A stretch of DNA of 64,000 nt from Crotophaga sulcirostris (taxonomy: Eukaryota > Chordata > Aves > Cuculiformes > Crotophagidae). Under the pieces are notes generated by a model. It was not told the origin of the DNA and made no database searches. It was given only the letters and a program-made list of their open reading frames with translations. The first letter of the stretch is position 1; each line of letters begins with the position of its first letter. Where the stretch lies: positions 364,146 through 428,145 of the forward strand of contig VYZB01000276.1 in the NCBI GenBank assembly GCA_013397455.1. Direction: 5' to 3'. Positions 47,265 to 59,462 of the stretch are shown in pieces. The position numbers and the translations under genes are program-made.

Positions 47265-49667
47265 TTACATTATTGACTTGATAAAAAATGTGTTTTGGAA
47301 ATAAGAGTATGATACAGTTTACCCATGAGCATTTTATAAGGCCACTTAAGCCGTGAAATATTATCTTTACCTTTGCCCTTGGCAATGAGCGAGAAGAAAG
47401 ATCAGAAATCGTGAGGGGTTCACATATGCAGCAGTAGTTGTGACTATAACTGGTCAAAATGAAGTCTCCACCTTTCAAGGACTTTATTCTGTAAAGTGAC
47501 CCAGATATAGTGATGAGGATCGAAAGCAGATTTGTCAGAGTCCAAATTACGGTAGTAAGCTGGAAGCAAATATGGAAAAGGGGGAAGAAACAGGATGCAG
47601 AAGTCCTGGATCAAGTTGAGAGTGTGCAGGTAACCCAAAAGGCTGTGTGCAAGTGCAGAGATTAATTTGCAGTGTTCATAGCTCTTAGCTACCCATTTCA
47701 TTTGTTTTTAAAAGAGAATCCCAGCTATGGCTGGGACTTTCAAAGGAGCCTGCACTGGGCTTTCAGTGATGTTTGGAATGTTAATTCCTGCAGTGGTTAA
47801 TTCGGTGACTGTTGGGTTTGTTTTGCTGTACACTCCCCCCTTTGCCCACCTACCCCAAATAGGAAAAAGTAATGTAAGTGCCTTAGAGTGTTTCATGTGA
47901 CTTATTTGCAGCACTTGTACGTGATGAGATGTAATTATTTTCTCTTCTTTATGTGCTCTGAACTTGAGTCACGGAAGGACCTTGGCCCAGAAGGGCTTGC
48001 ATTTCTGAAGCCAAGGCTACAGTGGAATTTAGACACTCAAGTCCAAGAGTGAAGTCCTCCAACCCCTGTCTCGTTAGTGAAGTGCCAGACATGACCGGTG
48101 TTTGCCAGCGCACGCGCAGAGACGCTCCCAGTTTTATCTCCTCAGAAAAGTCTGCTGCTTCCCTGCCTCTGCACAATTTATATCTCCTGCTTTGGACTCT
48201 GCTTTTTGAGGTTGGGGTGCAAAGATGCCTGGGAACCCCAAGGAGCTGGAACTGGCAGAAATTCACAGGGGTTCCTGAAGTGACTTCCTGACTGCACATC
48301 AGCCTGCGCTAGAACATGCTCCTACTGGTTGCTTTCACCATTTCACCACCTCTCTTCTGCAAACTTCCAGTGGGATTTTCAGTAAACAGCTGATCTAATG
48401 ATGTATTAAAGGAAAAGAAACGTCAGGTACAAATAATGAAATCTCTCTGTTTTGTTGTAATGCAGCACAATTCTGTGCCTGTCAGGAAGCGGCAGTCGAT
48501 ACCAGTTAGCAACAGCAATGGTCTGAGCAGGAGAGAAGCAGGAATGTGATGGCAAAGGTGGAACATTTATTAGATCTGGAAGTTTTGCCTTCAGCTCACA
48601 GATGAATCATAGTGACCTTGTTATAAATTCTGTGGAAAAAATTTACTGTTGTTATCCCTGGGCTGGTTTCACTCGTGGTAGCAGCCAATGGTACTGCTTT
48701 CAGAAGCCAGGAGCCAGCAGTAACAGCTCTGTTTTGTTCTGTGTTATTCTCCATTTTTACAGCTGACACTGGCAAAACCACCAGCTCCTTGGAGCTCTGC
48801 CCAAGCAAGTGCTCTCTGCTGTTATTGCCCCTAATTGAGCAAAAGAAATGATAGCCAGGAAGAGAAACCACTGGCCAAAAAGCATAGTGCAGGAACCTTC
48901 CTACCCCACCCTCCACCTGGTAAGGAGACGCGAGGGCGCAGGTCCAACAGCTGCTCCATGGATAAAGGGAACAACCTCAGCCTCCGAGACTGCAGAGTCA
49001 GCTCTTTTTGCAAGCAGTATGTCTGCATGGAAAAATGCACGGAAAGAGGTGCTGCCGTGCCGCGCCGCGCCGCGCCAAAGTTCTCATAAAGCCTCTCCTC
49101 TGGAAGCCAGGCACTATCACACCAGTTGAACAATGGCCCAGCCTTGGATTGGATTGTCTAATATTTCCAGTTTGGTCAACACCAGTGGATTTTTCTAACT
49201 TTAGAACTCATCCTAGAGGTAATGAAACCAGACAGACGCTTGGAGATAGGTTGGCACTGAGGACTGCAGGAAACTGGGAACTTGGACAAATAGTTTTAGT
49301 CTACTTATTTTCAGTTTTCCAACTTGCTCACACGTCAACAATTAATTTGTTCCCAGTATCAATTCTCTTGGCATAATATATGCAAATCAAGCAATTGAGA
49401 CAGATGAAAGGCTGAGTAATTAAACTACATTATCTAATTAATGCATACGAATAATGACCACCTTCAGAGTGTTTATTGCCATTGCAGCTGAACCAAGGAA
49501 TTCTCTACAAACGAGTCAAAATGTGTTCCTGCTGCAGCCTCAGCCAGAAAACCTGGATCACAGGAAGGGGTTGGGGCTTTTTTTGCTCCCAGTGAAACCC
49601 AAATGAAGACGTAGAAGTCAGACACTCCAGTAAGTGTGTTTATAGCAAAAAGTCAGGTTGCATGACA

Positions 49668-49681
49668 GTTGCTATGGAAAC
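49668..49681. promoter_or_regulatory. RFX X-box-like motif
   Basis: GTTGCTATGGAAAC matches 12 of 14 positions of the symmetric X-box. Intergenic, about 4 kb upstream of the RAVER2 promoter region. Confidence 0.4.
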
Positions 49682-52600
49682 TTTTTTATAACTGAACAGC
49701 AGAACGTTTTAAAGTCTCATAAATTTCTTAAAGAACGCATTGGGGAAGTTTAGTTTGTGTTACATGCTTGGTGCCAGTTTTCCATTCTTAAAAAGTTACA
49801 GCGTTTTTAAGGACAAGGTCTCAAATTCCAACCTCTGCTGGCAGGGATAAATCACTGACTGGTTTATCACACCAAACCTCATTGCTGGTAAGATGTCCAC
49901 TCACTCCCAGGACGCACCAGCTATTGTTAATCAAGTCACAGGTTTCCTTCAAGGTTATAATTAGCCAGATCTGTAGAGGCTGTAAATGAGATAGTAATCA
50001 GGTTGTACCGATTTACCCGAGCTTTACCCGAGTTTTGTCCGAGCTTTAATTCAGTATTACGACTTCAACTGCTTTTGATGTGAAATTATTTCACAATTTC
50101 CTATCAACTGTCAATATCAGCTCCCAGGTCCTAGAAAACGTGGCCTTATGGGGAATCAGATAGAATTATTGGAAACTACAATTTGCAGCACCTGAACAGA
50201 TTAGCGAGAGGAAGTCCTCTGTGTAGGAATGTGGGGTTGTGCCTGTTTTTGCTAGAAACCCAATGAAAAATTATTTGGTTTTATACTAAAATTGTCAAAA
50301 ATTTACTTTCTGCCAATAAGTTAATACTAAATTTTAGGCTGAATTTGGATGAGGAAAAATAAAGCCTACAGAGGGAAGACTTGATTTAAAGCAGGGAAGG
50401 CATTGTTTTAGGAGAAAGTATCACTGAGGTTCCCCTGTGAATATGTTGGCTTTTAGGGCGATTTATTGAAGAGGACTGTACTTACCGTATTTGTTTGATC
50501 CTATTTGCTTTTGTTCTCAGTTATTAGTCCAGAAGCTGGGTTTGGTTTGTAGTGGTTTGGTTTGAGATTTTTTAATTTTTTACTATTTTTAAATACAACC
50601 TTCACAAGGATTTGCTAATGATATGCATTAAGCAACAAGGGTTATAAATTCTACTGCAAAGACCACGATGCCCAAAATAGACCACTACATTACTTTTAAG
50701 TGTAATAATTTCCTCAGAATAGTTACTCACTTTGTAAGTTATAGCTCTTGCCTCTTTTATCCTCTTACTGTTTATTTGCAGACCACTATGTTACAAAATG
50801 GAAACTGAAGAGAAGTTACTAACCAGTCTGTTACTGAGATAATCCATCATTCCTAACACACTTAGGAGCAGTGTTGCACCAAGTTTAATAGCTATCAGGT
50901 TCCACTTCAAAAGAAAAGGTTCAGCTGTGGGCAAAGCCACTTGAAGTGTTTTTGTGTCTGTATGGAAGAACACTTCAGGGGTAAAAACTCATCCCATTTT
51001 TGGTCATGCACAGCTGTACCTGACTTATTCCAGTGGGTGCGAGCAATTTACTGTACACACAAGGCTGCAGCAAAGGAGTGTGTGCAAAGCAACAAAAACT
51101 GTTTATTGGCAACACTACTCTGAACGGAGTGTGTGGCTGCTCCAGTCTCTGAAACAATCCGTTGCCCATCTGGCATCTCTTCGATAAGATGGGCACTGCT
51201 GGGATGGGATTGGATGGACCTGAAGCCTGATCCTATAACACTGCAATTCCTAAGTGCTTGGAGAATGAAACATTAATCAAAATATCTTTGGTATTAAAAG
51301 CAGCTTAGCAGTGAGGTGGGAGGACTTACCCTGTCACAATACCTGTCTCAACAAAACTGCAGTCTAGACGTGCTGTATTATTCTAATGGTTAATTGGCGA
51401 GTTGTAATCCTGCGGAGCAAGTGGAGCCCGAGACTACGCTGTAGCTGCAGAGAGGGTTTAGGGAGCTTTTCCTTCATCAGAATACCAAAGGTGTCAGTTG
51501 CTCACTGTGATGTCCTAGGTTGGTAATTTGATGTGAAATTCCATTTGTTTCTTAATGATCCCCGCTGTTGCTGCACTATTTAATGTTACACCGAGAATGC
51601 CGAGTGTACTTAGATTTCTCAGAAAAATGGTGAAAGGAACTTTTCGTGGCACCTTTGGTGCCAAAATAGTTTGGAGATAATTTGCCTTTCTGAGATAAAT
51701 GATTGAGCACCTAGATGATCAACACTGAAGTCATTACTGGTGTTGACAACTGAATTACATCATCTGGTTTAAAAATTTCAGTTTCCTACTGAAACAAAAG
51801 GAGCAGCTAGAGCATGAAAACAGTGGGCATAACACAGCCTAAAGTGAGTGGTATTCACAGGGTAGCAATCAGGGATTTTTATGGAAGCTTTGAATTTCAG
51901 CAACTGATGGATTCCACACCCACCCTCATCGCAGGAAACAACAGTCACATGGGTTCAGGTTTTAGAAAATTGTTTGGAATTCTCTTTCATATAAGAAATC
52001 ACTTATGTGAAGATCTTTAAGATTCCTAGTATCTCCTGTACCTGGGAACATCAGATGGGTCTTTGAGATCCAGCAGATGTTCTAAATCTTGGCTTTTATT
52101 TTGTCTGCACACATCTGAACTTGTTTGTGCTTTTAAAAATGGACAGTTATGCCTTAGTGCATCTTTAATTCAGAAAGAATGTTTGTGACACAATCATCTT
52201 TTAACATTCTCATCCCATAAAAATGAAAAAAAAAAGATATGACTTGTGTTACTTCAAAGCTGCAGAAGCATGTGTAAATTAATCTTCAGCTTAGAAGAGC
52301 TACAAAAGCAACTGCTGTGGTTGGGTGCATTACTCTTAATTAACAAGGAATTTAGTGAACTAAATTAAATTACTGCAGAGTGGCTTATCTGTATAATAGC
52401 ATGCAGTCAGCACTATAACCAGAGTTACACTTGCAGATCACTATACTGTTCTGCTATATTTTAAACAATGCATTTTGCTTTTGCAGCAATTCTGAAACGT
52501 AATGAAAGTGCATTAGAAAACTGAAGATTGTTCAGAGTGCAAAGCAGAGATGTGCAGGGTTTTGTTTTGGAAGCAGCAATGTTTCAGTACCCCTAGCAGA

Positions 52601-53024
52601 CCAATCTTTTTCATGGTCCCAGAATAATTTACATCACATAATCCAGCACATGCTTTGGATAGGTTTTGAGGAAACAGTATTTAGTATCTCTACCTCAATT
52701 TTATAGCTTGACCTGAAAAGCAGTTTGTAAATAGGCGCTAGCAGATCCTTCACTCATAATTTTTTTTTTGTATTTTCCAGGGATAATTTTATAGGTAGCA
52801 TGATTAAGACTTTGTAAATGCTTAGGACTCAAGAAGTCTATACCTCATAGCCTGTGCTGGAAAAGATATTCCATAGTCTTAAAGCACAAGGCTTCATCTG
52901 AAATTTGAAAAAGTAGCAGGTATAAAATTTATTTTTCCGTTACATTTCTCAAAGAATGGTGAAAATCTTGTTTTTCTAAGAACATTAGATTTTCTTTAGA
53001 CCAGATCTCACACTAAGTATTTGT

Positions 53025-53190
53025 TATATCACAGTCTGAACCTCCCTGGTACAACTCGAGGCCATCTCCCCTCATCCCATCGCTTGTTACTTGGGAGAGC
53101 AGACCAACGCCCAGCTCCCCACAACCTCCTTTCAGGGAGTTGTAGGCGCTGATGAGGTCTCCCCTCAGCCTAATCTTTCCTGGGCTACAA
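53025..53190 (-). mobile_element. CR1 LINE fragment, reverse orientation
   Basis: A minus-strand frame encodes CR1 ORF2 C-terminal residues: [38 protein letters not shown] and LYQGG. Both ends are missing. It lies next to an oppositely oriented CR1 piece. Confidence 0.88.
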
Positions 53191-53199
53191 AGGACATTA

Positions 53200-53440
53200 A
53201 AAGGGTGTGCAGCCACTGCGGAGTGCCCAGAGGAGGCCACGAAGGGTCTGTGAGGGGCGGCTGCAGGCCCTGGCTCTGTTCACCCCTCAGAGGGGGAGGC
53301 TGAGGGGGGGCCTCACCGCCCCTCACTGCTCCCTCGCGAAGGAAGGGGGGGGGGGGCAGGCGCTGATCTCCTCTCTCCTTGTGAGGAAGAGTCTGTGTGG
53401 GTCCCTTCCAACCCAGCTCCCTCTGTGACGCTTTAGCTTA
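53200..53440 (+). mobile_element. CR1 LINE fragment, forward orientation, internally deleted
   Basis: Plus-strand CR1-like words: GTGCCCAGAGGAGGCCACGA, GAGGCTGAGGGGGGGCCTCA, GGCGCTGATCTCCTCTCT, then GTCCCTTCCAACCCAGCTCC and CTCTGTGACG, a degraded CR1 3' end. The part between CTCTCT and GTCCCTTCC is deleted. A 12-base G-run is at 53345-53356. Confidence 0.75.
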
Positions 53441-53491
53441 AATCAAAATATTCCGCTTTTTGTGAGAGCCACCACCTCCGCTGGGTCGTGT

Positions 53492-53956
53492 NNNNNNNNN
53501 NNNNNNNNNNNNNNNNNNNNNNNNNNNNNNNNNNNNNNNNNNNNNNNNNNNNNNNNNNNNNNNNNNNNNNNNNNNNNNNNNNNNNNNNNNNNNNNNNNNN
53601 NNNNNNNNNNNNNNNNNNNNNNNNNNNNNNNNNNNNNNNNNNNNNNNNNNNNNNNNNNNNNNNNNNNNNNNNNNNNNNNNNNNNNNNNNNNNNNNNNNNN
53701 NNNNNNNNNNNNNNNNNNNNNNNNNNNNNNNNNNNNNNNNNNNNNNNNNNNNNNNNNNNNNNNNNNNNNNNNNNNNNNNNNNNNNNNNNNNNNNNNNNNN
53801 NNNNNNNNNNNNNNNNNNNNNNNNNNNNNNNNNNNNNNNNNNNNNNNNNNNNNNNNNNNNNNNNNNNNNNNNNNNNNNNNNNNNNNNNNNNNNNNNNNNN
53901 NNNNNNNNNNNNNNNNNNNNNNNNNNNNNNNNNNNNNNNNNNNNNNNNNNNNNNNN
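53492..53956. other. Assembly gap (465 N)
   Basis: Run of 465 undetermined bases in the GC-richest part of the window, probably a sequencing dropout in a promoter. The true length may differ. The open frames that appear to span it are artefacts. Confidence 0.99.
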
Positions 53957-54062
53957 CCGCCGGTGGCCGCGGCGCCTCTTCCCCGCGGCGGGAACGATCG
54001 CCCCGATGCGCGGGGGGCAGCGGCCGGCTCCGCGCGGCGGCCGCCAGGTGTGCGGCTCTGCT

Positions 54063-54112
54063 GGGCTGATTGGCGCTAATGAGCACTAATGAGCACTAAT
54101 GAGCGCTGATGG
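54063..54112. repeat. 10-bp tandem repeat with TAAT cores
   Basis: Five imperfect units: GGGCTGATTG, GCGCTAATGA, GCACTAATGA, GCACTAATGA, GCGCTGATGG. It lies within the CpG island, 107 bases after the N run. Confidence 0.85.
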
Positions 54113-54395
54113 CGCGCGTGGGGCTGCGGCTCGCGGGGCCGGGGGTGCGGGTGCCTCAGCGCGGGCGGGGCGGCCCCTCGGTGCTGCCGCGCGGCCGGGT
54201 TGTGTGGAAAAGCAGAGCTGAGCACTCTCAGGTGTGGGCTTTTCCCCCTCAGGTGAGCCGTGCGTAGGCAGTAAAAGTGGTTTTCTGCAACCGGTTGGTG
54301 ATTGTTGGTGGAAAATTCCGCTCAAATTACTGCTGTTCATTCGAGGGGATCAGTGAACTCTTAAACCTGTGCGTCAGCCCGTGAGGTGATTTAGT

Positions 54396-54490
54396 TCATG
54401 GAATCACAGGGTGGTCTGGGTTGGAAGGGGCCTTAAAGATCATCCAGTTCCACCCCCCCCCGACCTCCCACGAGACCAGCCCAGTCACTT
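54396..54490 (-). mobile_element. CR1 LINE 3' terminus, reverse orientation
   Basis: TCATGGAATCACAGGGTGGT, then GGTTGGAAGGGGCCTTAAAG, ATCATCCAGTTCCACCCCCC. This is the complement of the CR1 3' end, about 95 bases, heavily 5'-truncated. Confidence 0.85.
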
Positions 54491-57400
54491 TCCACACCTT
54501 TAACAGCTCCAAATATTCAACTTGATGCACAAGTATAAAAAATGTGAATAGAACTTTTGTTCTGAACCACCCCTTGTGTCCCTGTGCCTCTCTAACGCAC
54601 AGGAGAGTTTGCTACCTGCAGGCACGGGCAGCACGTGTGGGTTGTTATTTTCTCCATAGCTCCGGTAGAAAGGAACCGTTCTGCTGGAGGGGATCTTTCA
54701 GTGCTCGGTGTGATTTGATCCAGAGTGCCGAGCTCGCTCGCCGCTGCACCTCTCCGTGTTGTGTTCTCACTTGTGTGATGCCTTTCAGTCTGTTTGGCTG
54801 TCTTGTCCTGTGATTGTAAGTACTTACACCTCTAGAAATGACAGTTTTGCTACAATCGTACACGATGCTTTACGCACCGAGCCTCTAATCACCTAATCAA
54901 TAGCAAACTCACAGCTTGAAAAATGAAAAATGCTGCTATGCTGCTAATCTTCATCGTTTCTTCAGGAAGCCATCGTGTGTGACTGCTGACAGAGAGGGCT
55001 TTCTGGCGTATCGCAAGGTGCTTGCTGCAGACAGCCAGAGCAGGGTCACTTTGTCCAACACTTGAACAGTTGTGTTGCTGGCTCCTGCTGCATGCAGCAG
55101 GTACTTCATGGGTTCACGTGTGGGCTGGTTGAAAGCACATCTCACCTATATGGAAGCCATCACGTTTGGCATTGTTTGGTCGGACAGAGACTGCTACGGG
55201 GAGGTATTAGCATGAAGCCACAGAGTTTGGAAGCCTCACGTTATTTTGGAAGTTTTCCGTTTTGTTTTGATGGCTTAAAAGTAGCACTTCAGTGCCTTTT
55301 TCTCCATATATGAGGTTATGTTGTTCTCCTGTTACTAGGCTAGAACAGTACCACCATGTACAGATCCTGAAATACAGTTTCAAAAGATGTCATTTTAACT
55401 TTTAACATCATTGAGCTATTGGTGTTGGCATGTAAAGGAAGAATAGTCATACTATGGAGAGGAAGCTTCTGTCCTGGAGCAGTTTTGGAAAGAGGAAGTA
55501 CGTTTGTGGTCAGGCATGTTACATACACCTGTGTGTTTGGCTGTCATGCATTTCCAGAACTTACCACAAAACTTAACATTCCTTATTTCAAATTAACACC
55601 CTTCGTAAACTCCGTGCAGAGGTGTTTTGTCTGCTGTTTTCTAATTGAAATGATTGGTTAGCCAAGAAAAATCAGATAAACTATTGCTAACCCTGCCCAT
55701 TTATTTGCCATCAAGAAAGAGATGGACATCATTAGAATGCAGCAGTCTTCCAGAATAGATTTTAATGAATGTAGTTACTCATCTCTAATCATTGGGATGT
55801 TGAGTTTCTGTCACTTGTTGTTATTATGTGAAGAGTGAAGCCAAGATTTACTGGAATTGTTTTAAAGTGAGAAACAGCTTTTCTGCAGATACAGATTGGT
55901 GGAGGTGTTCAGTTTTGTCAGAATGTTCATAGGTTTCAAAGTGAGAACAAAACTGCAAATATTTACAGGTGAAATTAGGTAACAAAGGTTTTCCTCTGCC
56001 AGTTGTAGCTACATATTAACTTTTTTTTATTTATTATTGTACTTGCAATCTTCTGTTACCTTTGGAATTCCACCTGTGTTAAACTGAATATAAAAAAATA
56101 AAATTCCTCTTAAGGCCACAGATGTGTATCTTAGCCATGAAGTTTCTGAATCAAAAACGGAGTGCCACAGGTTTGTAGTCTTAGAAACCAAACAAACAGA
56201 GATCTTCAAGTGTCAGAAGTGTTCAGCACTTTAGGTGCTGGGTGATTATTGTTAAGGGGCAAAGGTTGCTCACGTTTGAATCTTGGCAAGTGGGATTTCT
56301 CTCTAAATGCGTTTGGCAGCATCTGTGTTCCTAAGGAAATCCAGAGCCTGTTTTGAGGAGGAGGGGCAGCCAGAAGAAAGTACTTTGCAGTCGGTCACAC
56401 CAAGTAAGTCAGCATTCCCATATGAGCTTTTTTCATTGAGAGTGAGTATGGGATAAATCCCAAAGGGGAGCAAATTAAGTCAAAATTATGTCAAGAAGAC
56501 TCTTTCTGCATTGGACTTTACAGCTCAGCCTGCAAATTTGTACTTGCAGGATGAGTATTTCTTCAAGCAGTTCTTTCACTACAGCCATGGAAAAAAGTAG
56601 TTGTTTTGTGGTAAACATTTTTATTAGCACCTTCAGCGTTCTTGATGGCAAAGGCTCCATTTACTGTTTAGTTGGCAAGTCAATTATTTTTGGACTGACC
56701 TGTCATGGTGTGTTGCTCCAGAGTTGCCAGTTAGTCCCCTGTATTCATCCTTGTCTGATTCCTCCCGCACTGTACCTGAACTGCGTACATCATCAAACAT
56801 GGGGTGTGATAATGACCTAAAAATGGACATGTGCTGTTGCTGTGACCTCTCTAAATCTTGAGATGAAGCACCACTGATATGTTTTTGTTACGTTTTAGGT
56901 TGCTGAACCTATAAAACTAGATTAAAATGCACTTGTTACTGCTATGAATGATTCCTGTTAGTTGGGTCAGTGTTGTCAGTGAAACAGCAGGTCGGCTCCT
57001 GTCTTAACTGATGTAGTGTTGTCTATCCCTCCCTCAGTGTGATGTTTTCCTGTCCTTGTAGCTATATGTGAACTATATTAAAATGTGTTCAGTATTTTGG
57101 TTTGCTTAGAGGGTGTTCCTTCTCCTCTCAATCTAATTTCTCGCTCCAAAGCTCTGGGACCCCTTGGTTGTAGTTGTTCATTTTATTTTGGTCAGTGCTT
57201 GGCAGTGAGTTAACAGTCTCTTGGTTGGACGTCTCTTGCGCTTGCCTTGTTGTGTGTGCATCTCCCTCAGCTGTCATCTCTGATGGGTCGACTAATCTGT
57301 TCAATAGCAAGGAACACAACTGCATACCACGTTGAAAGTGCAGTGTTCAAAGGCATTCTTCACAAATTGAAGGTCTCTGGAACTGTCATAAAACTACGCT

Positions 57401-59415
57401 TGAGTGCGAGGACTGCTCTGGGCAGAGGGAGGAAAGGAAACAGTAACTTCTCTCTCTGCTGCTGACAAAGAGATGTGGAGAACTTCAAGATAACCAGAGT
57501 ATAAGTGAGGTTATACCTTACTAAATGGGAAGTTTTATTTTGCTGGAGTATTGTGTGGCTAGTCAGCTTCTGTTTGTTTTGGTTTCTGTAATTACCCCAA
57601 TGGATTAGAAGAATTGTTTTTGATTTCCCCCAGGTCATTGTTTTTCACTGTTAGTGGTTCCTTATTTATGTCTGATTAACTTCCACAGGAGCAGTAGCTC
57701 ATAACTGTGACCCAGTCAGCAGTCTGGTACCCTGGCATGCCGGTTTGGATCCCATGGAGTTGCTGTTAGGAAGAACAGACCTCAAGTTATCTTCCTTCCT
57801 AATCATTACTGAGATTTGTAGCAAAATCTCCAGACTTCACTGCTAAGATTAGCAGACCAACAAGGGCTGTCTGCTTTGTGATTCTCTTCTTTGCAGCTAA
57901 GGAGCCCGTGATGTGGAAGATGCACTTGCTTTCAGCCAGCTTTTTTCTGTGTTTGATTATCCTTAAGTGCCACCATATTACATTCACATTTCTGCTTTTC
58001 TGCTTTAACATCTGGGTCTAGAATATAAATCTTATAGAGGGGATGTTCTGTTTTAATGTAGGACATGAAGCAAAGTAGGACTGATTAATTGGTTTAATAC
58101 CCTGTAGTTCTTTTTTGGCATGACAGAATCTAAAGAAAGATGGAACATTTAGATGCTGATAAGAAACTGGTGCAGTCCTCCTGGGACAGAAATATATTTT
58201 GTGTTTTGGGACCTGATGTACCCATCCAGGTTTTTTTTCACTGGTGTCTGTTCCTGATCAAAAGACAAATCACCACTTAATGTGATGCTATTTCTGGTGG
58301 GGTTGGTTTTCTTTTTTCTTCTTTCTCCCTGGATTAACCATGTATTTACCTTGTTCCTTTTTGATCAAAAGCCTTTAATGAACTGTGATGATTTGAGGAA
58401 GTGCTCACTCTCTCCCAATCTATTGTATGCGAGATGTTTAAGTAGAAGGGGCCTTTGTGTTTTAGTTAGTTCTGTCACACTGACTGAACATGAAAGGCAT
58501 GCTTGCTGGATAGTGAGTGGCTCTCATGCCTTAGGATGTATGTGATTTTTGATTGTCTTTATTGCTTTTCTTCTGCTCTGTGCTCTTGCTCTCTCATGTT
58601 ACCTCTTCTATGTTTTTTTCATCTTTCATTTAGCTTGCAGAGCACCCACTTGATGAAATCAATTTTCAGTCCCATAGCGTTCCTCTAACCAGCATGTGTA
58701 TGTGTCTCTGGAAGATCAGAGAAATAGGTTTTCATTCCATGTCCCACATAAGCTTATTGAGAAACTGTTCTTCTGTCTTAATGCTTTCTTATATTACTTT
58801 ACTAATGCTATTTGGAGGGTTTGGTCCTACAAAAGTGAGAGTCAATTCTCAAACAAAAATGTTCGCCCTAAAGGCAGTTTGTGGCCTGGAATCACAGGCT
58901 TGATTTTATTTTAGGTTTTATAGTTTGTGGTATTTTGTGGAAGTGAAGAGGGAATGTGCTGAGCAAAAGCTTTAGGGTTCACATCAGTCCTTACTTTTCC
59001 TGGATGCTGGGGCAGATGGACATGTGCTACACATCTTAGGCTTGATCCCGCAACCACTGCTCACCTAAGAACAATCTTTAATGCAACATTGAAAAAACAC
59101 ATGAAATTTGTCAAAGAAGAGAACATACTGTACCGTACGGTACTGTCTTAGTCTGAAATGTTGCTTGTTGGGAGCAAGGGAGGATTTATCCGGCGATCAA
59201 GTGCGCAGTTGATGAAGATTTAAGGACCTCCTGCCTCTGTAGTCAGTAATAGACAGGAGATCTTTAAGACTGGAACTTGCATGAGTCTTTGTGCTTCATT
59301 ATCTAACCTCTTGGTGCTATGGACCCCGCTTCTTACTCTTCAGCAGAGTCTCCTGAGATTTGCCCACAGGAAGAGTATTTTTTTAAACCATGTTGATATT
59401 CTCTTTCTTACTACC

Positions 59416-59462
59416 TTATATATATTATATATATTTTATTATATTTTATATATATATATATG
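59416..59462. repeat. (TA)n-rich microsatellite
   Basis: TATATATTATATATATTTTA followed by more TA runs; intronic low-complexity sequence. Confidence 0.9.

Larger units (their letters stand above)
46320..53020. other. Intergenic region between CACHD1 and RAVER2
   Basis: 6.7 kb. Seen: a CR1 3' end at 47044-47264, a short GCGCC repeat near 49056-49076, a motif-rich stretch near 49380-49500, an X-box-like motif at 49668-49681 and a CCGAG-containing tandem repeat near 50012-50047. No coding exon with both splice signals and homology was found. Small ORFs here lack support. Confidence 0.75.
53441..54260 (+). promoter_or_regulatory. RAVER2: CpG island; presumed RAVER2 promoter and first exon (interrupted by N run)
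   Basis: The flank after the N run (53957-54220) is extremely G+C- and CpG-rich, unlike anything else in the window, with many GCGCGG/CCGCGG words. It lies 9.4 kb upstream of the RAVER2 RRM1 exon on the same strand, where the promoter should be. The visible flanks contain no start codon followed by the RAVER2 N-terminus, so that coding part is inferred to lie in the gap. Confidence 0.65.

Noticed and set aside
53433..54086. Long ORFs (193-217 codons) on both strands across the N run
   Set aside because: They exist only because undetermined bases contain no stop codons.
58282..58545. 87-codon plus-strand ORF with a hydrophobic start
   Set aside because: The apparent signal-peptide-like start is a T-rich tract read as Phe/Leu; no homology or splice context.
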